Assembly (NCBI GenBank): GCA_021904315.1
Contig: CM038910.1
Location: forward strand, 7,440,001 to 7,504,000
Length of the DNA stretch: 64,000 nucleotides
Direction: 5' to 3'
Source of the DNA: Sphagnum magellanicum
Taxonomy: Eukaryota; Streptophyta; Sphagnopsida; Sphagnales; Sphagnaceae
Positions 47,925-64,000 of this stretch are shown here, piece by piece (position 1 is the stretch's first letter; each line of letters opens with the position of its first letter). The notes beneath the pieces were generated by a model. It saw only the letters and a program-made list of their open reading frames with translations, was not told the origin of the DNA and did no database searches. Position numbers and translations under genes: made by a program.

Positions 47925-50900
47925 AATGACAATTTAATTGAGATTATTGTAATATTTGCCTAAATTTGATAGTCCATTATTGAATATTTGAAGTAGTTGC
48001 AATTCATTCAATTAACTTAAATATGGGTAATTTTCAAAAAAAAATTCTTATGGTTTTTGAATATCATAGATTCATTTAAAAATATATATAGTTGTCAAAT
48101 ATCTTTCAACTTCAATTCTTCTAATGGTCTATATTTCTACTTACAAATATTTTAAATCTTTTTTTTTGGTGTGTTTATGTTAGAATTTATTTTTGAATTT
48201 TGGGCATATTATTATTATTATTGTTTACTTTTACCATGTTTTCACTCTCATAATTGTCCAAATTCTTCCAACTTTAATCAAACAAAATTTCACTAAAAAC
48301 TATTAATTTTAAATGTTTGGTTGTGCCATTGCTAACAATCCAACAATGCTTTGTGGTTGGAATGTGCACACCTTTTCTAAAATACAATCAATAAACTTTC
48401 AACAAAGAATCATATGGAAAATCTTAAACCCAAAGTGGGAGGAGAAATTAGAGCAACCAATGACAAAATCGAGAACTTCCAAATTGTTGTTGCTTTTCTT
48501 CTTCTTACACACATTTGTGACAAAAGAAAAACAGTTCAATGATGATGATGATCTTGGGTTCATCTCTATCTCTCTAGTATCTTTGCATTTCTTTGTCATG
48601 TAATCAATCATCGATTCATTCATGTAGTCTTTTTTTTCTCATGTCATATAACGTGTTGATACTAAAACCATCAATCATCATTGAAGTGCTTTCAAAGTAT
48701 TTGGATGTCGTTTAAAGCTTGAACATCGTTAAATCTTTTTTTTATGGCTTGAAGCTTAACAAACTTGGTTTGGATAAACATTTCATTAATTTTGGAGTTT
48801 CATGATGATGTTTGTTACCTCTATAATCAAAGTGCTTTCACTTTTGTAGGTATGGATTTTGATGTTGCTTCCCATTTTAATGAATAGACTTTCCATGATC
48901 TCATTGATTCATTTTCAATAGCAATAATTCGATTGATGTTGTTTCATCAAAAGATGGTTCATATGTTCAGATAGATAGATTTCTCTCGAAGTTGTTTGTG
49001 TTAACAATTTGTGAGTCATGTACATTGAATATTTTAAATTGACATTTGTAAATATGTTTACATTTTCAAATGCACACATAATTTTCATTATGCTTCTAAA
49101 ATTCTATGTCATGCATTGACATTTTGAAATCATCTGTGTGATCATGTAGGTGAAAATGAAAAATAATTTAATTTTAAATGTCCATTAACATTATCAAATG
49201 TTATATTGAAATTTGAAATATACGTAAGTTGATGTTTAGTGAAAGTGTCATCTATGTTAGGGGAGCATTTTCAATTGAATTTATAAAATATTTAAGTTAA
49301 AATATAGGGTCCCATATATTGGTTGTTGGGTATAAATTATATTTTAACTAGCTTTCTTTAATAAGATTATGTTTATTCTAACCATTGTATAATTAACATA
49401 GGATAGGTGTCAATCCCTAATATTAAAGGGGGGAGAGGAAATAAAATAAATATGATATATATATATATATATATAAAAGATTGTAGGTAGTAGTTATTAA
49501 TAGGTTCAATGAGGAAGTTAATAAATGAACTTATAATAATAAGTTCAAATAATATTAGTAAATTCAATTAATAGGTTACTAAATGAACTAATACAAGTAA
49601 ATGAATCAATAACCGGACATGAAAGAATGTCTAATGAAAGATCCTTTTGCATATTGATAGATGAATCATTTTGAAAAATAAATAAAAATTTAAATGGAGT
49701 TTTGTTTTCACTTCCCAATTACATAATTGAAGAATATGTCAAATACATATGGTATTTCAAAAACATAATAGTAAATATCAATATATCATCCTACTAGGTT
49801 TGGTTGCATCTTCATCATTACAAACACAACTTCAAATATTAAAAGTTCAAAATTAAATAAATACAAGGTATTAAAAAGTGATGCAAAATATATATATATA
49901 ATTTAATTTAAGGCGGCTTAAACCTGTGCATATTTAAAGATGTAATACAATGAGGAAAAAAAAGGTTCCTTCATGTAAAACCCCAAAAATACATTGTTTA
50001 ACACTATTGTAAAATTTTGACACTTAATATCCCACTTGGACTATTATTTTCATTATGCTCTTGACCATTTGTTGACCATTTCTTATCAATACCTTGTGTA
50101 ATCAGTGTAAACTATGGTTTGATGTTATCCAATTCAAAATGTAATTTTGAATATGCATAAAATTTGATATATAAAAAATGTTTATATCAAACATATATAT
50201 ATATATATATATATATATGAATGTTTAACATGATATGTTAAAATATTTATTGGTTATTATTTTTATGAGATGCTTATTATTTTACATTAATGGACTATCC
50301 AAAATTCCACAATTTTCATCAACAATCCAAAACCTTAAAAACTTCCTCACAACCAAAATTGGGGGAATGTACCTTGAATGTTCAACCAATGTTTTGACTT
50401 CTTACATTGCAAGGTGAATCTCTTGGGATAGAATGGTTGCACATGATATCAAATACATATTTCAATCTATTAATTTGTCACAAGTGACAAATAAGAAACA
50501 AAAAATAAATAAAAATTGCAACGTAAAATTTGCAACATAAAACAAGATATCATGGCCTTTAATTGATGTACATAACTATGTAATAATCATCATCCATCAT
50601 TCTTAATGGTGTTTTTCAAATTATTCAAATATTTTTAGTTTTCAAAATGTCAATAACATGCCATGCCCTTAGTCATGAGGATCAAATTAATAGCATATTA
50701 GCAAAGATTCTTGGTTGGTTCACAAATAAACTACAAGTTTGGGTCAAGAATAAATTGATCATGTAAATATTGGTTATTATTATTGTGTTACATAGAACAT
50801 ACATTTGATTAAAGATATAATTTGTAAAAAAAGTTAATTGCAAATAGGTATTTAAACTACATACCATTAAATTATGTATGCATGTAAATATAGGAACAAT

Positions 50901-51100
50901 GGAAAACATAAATCATGATTGGACTTCAATCTTTGATTGCAATGCCCCAACTCATTTTGATGTAAATATATCACCATTGAAGCAATGGTTAGGTCAAGTA
51001 GATCCAAGAAGACCTTTCCACTATAAAAGGGATTAAAAGGAGGCCAAAAAAAAAAAAGGCCATATGAAACCCATCACCTATCATTCAAAGGTTCTCAAAC
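47925..51100. other. AT-rich intergenic desert with AT microsatellites
   Basis: No gene is supported. (AT)n tracts occur at about 49455-49474 and 50192-50219. A plus-strand frame at 48313-48603 (ending in a Phe/Leu-rich hydrophobic stretch and a DDDD run) is isolated and not recognised. Confidence 0.5.
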
Positions 51101-51112
51101 TTTTGATTCATC

Positions 51113-51331
51113 TTCAACTTAGTGTTCACCAAATGTAAACTCTTACCTTTCCAACTTTATGACTTTGAAAACCCTCTGAGTTATAAACACAGATAAAGTA
51201 TAATTATATCTGTTTTAAAATCAGTTGATATACTGTAATAAATTAACTTTTGATAAAAAGTTGGAAAGGTAAGAGTTGATTCATTGGTACTCATTACATT
51301 CAACTTAGTGTTCACCAAATGTAAACTCTTA
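51113..51331. mobile_element. Inverted-repeat insertion (140 bp) with 33-bp direct repeat
   Basis: A perfect 21-bp inverted repeat, AACTCTTACCTTTCCAAC plus TTT, occupies 51138-51158 and its complement 51257-51277. In addition a 33-bp sequence beginning TTCAACTTAGTGTTCACC occurs identically at 51113-51145 and 51299-51331, overlapping the left inverted end. This fits a small DNA element plus a local duplication of the flank. No coding capacity. Confidence 0.75.
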
Positions 51332-51334
51332 TGT

Positions 51335-53640
51335 ATGCATCATCCAAACAAGACATTGAATATGAATTTTGTCCTTTGAGAAGAGGGTCACATAACTTTT
51401 CATCAAAGGCTTATGTGATTTTGTCTTGCATTTTTTGGGTGTTAATTTAAGATAATGTTCAAGAAAAAAAAAAAAACCTTTTCAACCAATTATGTTTATT
51501 CAGTCACCCCTATTATTCAATATTTAAATTTTAATGATCATAGTCACAATTTCTAAACAATTAGAAAAACTTTAATGCAAATATCTAGATTGATGAATGA
51601 CCATGGGACATTCCTTTTGAATGTTTTAACTCACATTAACATTGTTTCTTCCCTTTTAAAGAATCAACAATCAAAGATAGTTACTAGCTAGCCCTAGAAA
51701 CGACCCATGCTAATGAAAATAAATTATTACAATTTAATTACATTCCTTCCATAACAATTTTTAAAATATTGTTTGCAAAACCTAACTTTATATTTTTAAT
51801 GTATATAGGCCAAGAATCTTGGCCTCACTCTTAGTCATTATTAGTTTTGTTAAACAATTGGTTCATATTGCATTATAAAAATGCAAGCATCATTTGTTAT
51901 AAGTTGAAGAATGGTCATTAGTTTGACTTGTGTTGGATTAAAGTTCTTTATGCACACATCATCTTTGCTTACATCTAATTAGTGTAGCGCATGTCATTGG
52001 CCCACTTCTGAATTGGTTATTTCAATTAATTTTTCTTTTCAAAATGATTTTTGTAATTTAATTGAATTTCCAAAGAGAAAAACTATTCAAAATTCAATAG
52101 GTTAAAACTTCCAAATCACCTTCATTAAAGGCTTTTTAACAATATCAATAGCACACCCTAGTTCCTTTAAGATTTTTAATTTTGATTATTTACATGAATT
52201 TATTGTGAAAAAAATTTCAATATTCAATAACTTTTCCACCATAGGGTGAAACATTATGAAACCGATTTAATGAACCCTTAATCATCAAAAACTTTCCAAT
52301 AATAGCAAAAGTGCACAAAGGAGCATCATGGTTTTGAAGAATTTCAATGTCACAAACAAACCAACAACCTTCATAGATAGATTTTGAGTTGTTGGTAGAT
52401 TCATTAAAATTAAATTCCACTTTTTTTTTTTTCACTTTTTGCCTTTTCAACATGTGCACAAGTTGTCAAACGATTCCCATGCAAAGAAATGTTTACAATG
52501 CATTTGATAAACATCATTACAAAGCAACGGGTGGATTGAGTTTTGCAACATGAAGTTTTTAATATGGTATGAAGCTAGGAAAGGATGAAGTTTTAAGATC
52601 ATTCATCATAATGTTTCATATGTGCTTTAAAGTGAGGTTTGGAGGACAATGCTTCACAACATAATAATTTTTTAAAAAAACAAAATACCCATCAAAATGC
52701 TTAGTTGAGGCACTCCTAATTTAATGTTATTCCCCATAAAAGCATCCTTGAATAATTTTCTATCTCCATTCATATTGCAATTGTGATTACATCGATTCAT
52801 GATGACTTTAGTTAACACCCATTCCCGCTTATATCACCATTGTTCCAATTGACATGTTCAACTTGATGAGCTACACATGACAAAACACGATGATCGAATA
52901 ACAAAATGAATTAGTATAAAAAAAAATTGTACAAGTGAAAAAAACATTTAAATGCATGATTTGGGTTCATATCTATTGAACTCATTCAACTTTTGTTTTT
53001 AATTTTTTTTACACATTTAAAAAATTCAATTGACATGCGTGTTTTCATCTTTTGAAAGTGTGTTTGAATTTCATATCTTTTTGGGTTTTAGGGTTTGCAT
53101 GTGATGAGGTTTGAGATCCGCATTGACACTAAAGTCAATTATCATGTGCCAACTTTTACTTACAACTTTGGATCCGTTTTTGAAAAGTGTTTTCACTTTC
53201 CATTTTTGGAATGATGTGTGTGTATGCACGTGTGTGTGGTGCATCATTGCATGTGAGAAAGTCCAATGATGTCTATACTACATTGACATCATTCATTCAT
53301 TCATGAGCATCATCTTTTCCACCTTAACCCTTTCTCTTGTTTTGTTTTGTTGCACTCAACTCATGACTACCATGTTCCATCCTACACCACCCTTTTTCAT
53401 ACCTACTCTTAGGGGGGGAATAAAGTGTGTAATCTTTCTCTCTTTTGGGTACCACACTCAAGAGAGAGAGAGAGAGCTCCTTGCAACTTGCCCACTTACT
53501 AACAACATGGGTAGATGAAGAAAACTCTCTCCCCCATGCAAAGCAAAGCATGCAAAATGAACAAAACTTATTTGGGCCACATTTTTCTTTGCAAAAGTGC
53601 ACATTCTCTTCCTTTTGAATAAAAACATTTAGATAGATGC
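51335..53640. other. AT-rich intergenic DNA, nothing recognised
   Basis: A minus-strand frame at 52217-52459 (with YEGCWFVCDIEILQNHDAPL) has protein-like composition but is short and isolated, perhaps a mobile-element fragment. Nothing else is supported. An (AG)n tract lies at about 53460-53477. Confidence 0.4.
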
Positions 53641-53661
53641 ACTTTCTCATTAGGGTTTTAG

Positions 53662-53825
53662 GATTCTCTTGTAGGGTTTATGATTTTCTCATATTTCACC
53701 CACCCCAAAACAAAAAAACACCAAACCCAATATGATTCTCTTCTAGGGTTTATGATTTTCTCATATTCAGCCAAGAAAAAACCCAATATGATTCTCTTTT
53801 AGGGTTTATGGTTTCTCACAATCAG
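53662..53825. repeat. Three imperfect repeats upstream of ABCC
   Basis: GATTCTCTTNTAGGGTTTAT and the following GATTTTCTCATATT begin copies at 53662, 53734 and 53790, the last shortened. Each contains TAGGGTTTAT, a single telomere-like motif. They lie in the presumed promoter of the ABCC gene. Confidence 0.7.
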
Positions 53826-55137
53826 CTGATTGTTGTTGGGAGGTGGTGGTGGTTGGTTTTGTGCTTTTGTGGCTCTTCAAATGAGTGTTCTTATGAGCTT
53901 TGAGGAGCCAATCCACTCACTCAATTCAGTTCAGTTCAGTTCAGTCCAGTTGAGTTGTTACTACTACTTCTTCATATTTCTTCTGGTATAATCTCTCTCT
54001 CTCTCAGAGAAGAGAAAAGAGAGTTTTTGGGGAGTGGGATTTGAAGAGCACTCATCCAGGAAAGAAGAATCCTTCTCACACTTTTGAACATTAATTATGA
54101 TTTTCTAACTACAAACCCACCCAAATCCCTTCTTTTTTTTCCCCTCTGGATCTAGAATCTTGAAAATCTTTCTTCTTGCTCTGTTGAATCTGTCTTTGTT
54201 TTGCTGATTACATCCAGAGCACAAAGTACCCAACTTTTTCAGGCAGGCAGAAAATTTCTCCTCGCTGATGTTTTTGTGAGGAATCTCACCATCAAAGTAC
54301 TCTGACTCCAATTCATGCACAACAGAACAGTGGGTTGCTGAGGATTTTTGGAGTTTCAACACAATTTGTTTGTTTTTTTTCCACGAAAACTGAGATACCC
54401 ATTCGGTGGGTTCTGAAATCCTTGGACCTTCTCTTTTTTTGGCTCTAAGATTTTTTGGTATGAAATTTCTTTCTTTTTTCCTCCTTTTCTTCTTCTGCTT
54501 CTTCTTTCCTTTGATGATGTGATGGGCATTGTTGAATTTCCTATTCAATTCATTCATAGTTTTTTACTTGATGATGGAAATTGTACCAAATAGTTTCCCA
54601 AACAAATTCGATGCAGAAAATCAGAAATTTGTGTTGAAGGAAAGCAAGGTTTGGGGTTTAAGGAAAGCTTAGGGTTTAAGGATTTTATGACAATTTCTTC
54701 TTCTTCTTCCCTCCTGTGCTTGCTTTTTGAATTCACTTTTGGATGTTGGATCTAGACAAACACCCCACATCAAAGAGGAGCTGCCAAAACACACAATTGT
54801 AAGAGAGAGCATCAACACCACAGCAGCAGAAGCAAGAGAGAGAGAATCAAGCAATAAAGTTGATCAGAGTTTCAATGCTTCCACTGGATTTGCGGTCTTG
54901 TAAGTTTCTTTCTAGATCCCCCTGATATCACCCCCTGCCACTGTTGTTGCACAAAACAGTTGTTGTACAAATTCTAGTTTTATCAGGTTTCCAGAGGATT
55001 TGACATTGCTGATGGATTCTCTTCAAACTTGGGTTTGGAGATTATATGGTTGTTGGAGGGATTGCCCACCAATCTACCATCATCCAAGTCTTTGAGTTTG
55101 TTTGTGGGATTTTTTTTGTTAGTAATTATTGTTGGTG
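53826..55137 (+). promoter_or_regulatory. Presumed promoter and 5' leader of the ABCC gene
   Basis: The region contains CAGTT repeats (about 53927-53955), a (CT)n tract (about 53993-54006) and pyrimidine-rich DNA. A candidate leader-intron donor, TCTT|GTAAGT, lies near 54899, after a small upstream ATG (ATGCTTCCACTG, 54875). A minus-strand frame of 150 codons (54105-54557) is Lys/Arg-rich, lacks any family and is treated as chance. Confidence 0.35.
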
Positions 55138-63790
<8,653 letters not shown>

Positions 63791-64000
63791 AAACCTTTTT
63801 TTTCTTATTGATTTGCAAGAAACCTTAGACCTCATTAGAAGAGAAACAGATGGTTATCATACAATCTCCTTTGGATAAATCTCTCTCAGCAAGCAAGAGC
63901 AGATCATGGTAGGTGGGAATCAGATCTGGTTGCTTGTATGTAGGGTTCTAGAATTTCTAGCTCACAGCTCACAGGCTGTTGTTAAACATGATGATGACTG

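Noticed and set aside
54105..54557. 150-codon minus-strand frame upstream of ABCC
   Set aside because: It is Lys/Arg-rich low complexity from a pyrimidine-rich leader, has no domain, and lies antisense to the ABCC 5' region.

Overview
This is a stretch of a land-plant nuclear chromosome. The evidence is spliced genes with short GT-AG introns, plant-type protein families (a full-length ABCC/MRP transporter, the histone chaperone ASF1, a plant PKHD-type 2-oxoglutarate oxygenase, a plant coiled-coil protein), the plant telomere-like motif TTTAGGG in a gene leader and in introns, and very AT-rich intergenic DNA full of decayed transposable elements. The mix of relics (piggyBac-like, CACTA, a hAT/ZMYM-like one, and an ancient-looking zinc-finger transposase family), together with short introns, makes a non-seed plant (bryophyte, lycophyte or fern) more likely than an angiosperm. 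That is inference, and no species is claimed.

Layout: (1) 0.3-4.8 kb, plus strand: an uncharacterised coiled-coil gene with seven coding exons. (2) 4.9-40 kb: a gene desert, AT-rich, with islands of decayed mobile DNA. These are degenerate tandem repeats (9.9-11.1 kb), a 300-bp inverted-repeat element (12.6 kb), nested hairpins plus a tandem array (17.3-17.75 kb), a 33-bp C tract (18.3 kb), a 155-bp CACTA miniature element (19.93-20.09 kb) next to a broken transposase-like frame (20.1-21.5 kb), a second broken frame (23.2-23.7 kb), a CACTA transposase relic (26.1-27.8 kb), a piggyBac-like relic (29.4-29.7 kb), a repeat array and the 3' end of an LTR retrotransposon (30.6-32.6 kb), an inverted fragment of the same LTR family (37.5-38.3 kb), a hAT/ZMYM-like relic (39.3-39.9 kb) and a second CACTA miniature element with an expanded 59-bp repeat (40.1-40.4 kb). 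(3) 40.9-47.4 kb: ASF1 (plus) and a PKHD oxygenase gene (minus), arranged tail to tail. (4) 47.7-53.6 kb: a second AT-rich desert with one inverted-repeat insertion at 51.1 kb. (5) 53.6-63.8 kb: a 13-exon ABCC transporter, plus strand, with every nucleotide-binding motif intact.

The four genes look independent (chromatin assembly, oxygenase, membrane transport, coiled-coil scaffold) and I see no shared pathway or operon-like organisation. Exon boundaries were worked out by hand: for ASF1, PKHD and ABCC every junction keeps frame and family continuity. One junction in the first gene is unresolved. I found no convincing undescribed functional system. The most interesting signal is the related pair of CACTA-ended miniature elements, one carrying an expanded internal repeat, in the same window as a CACTA transposase relic.
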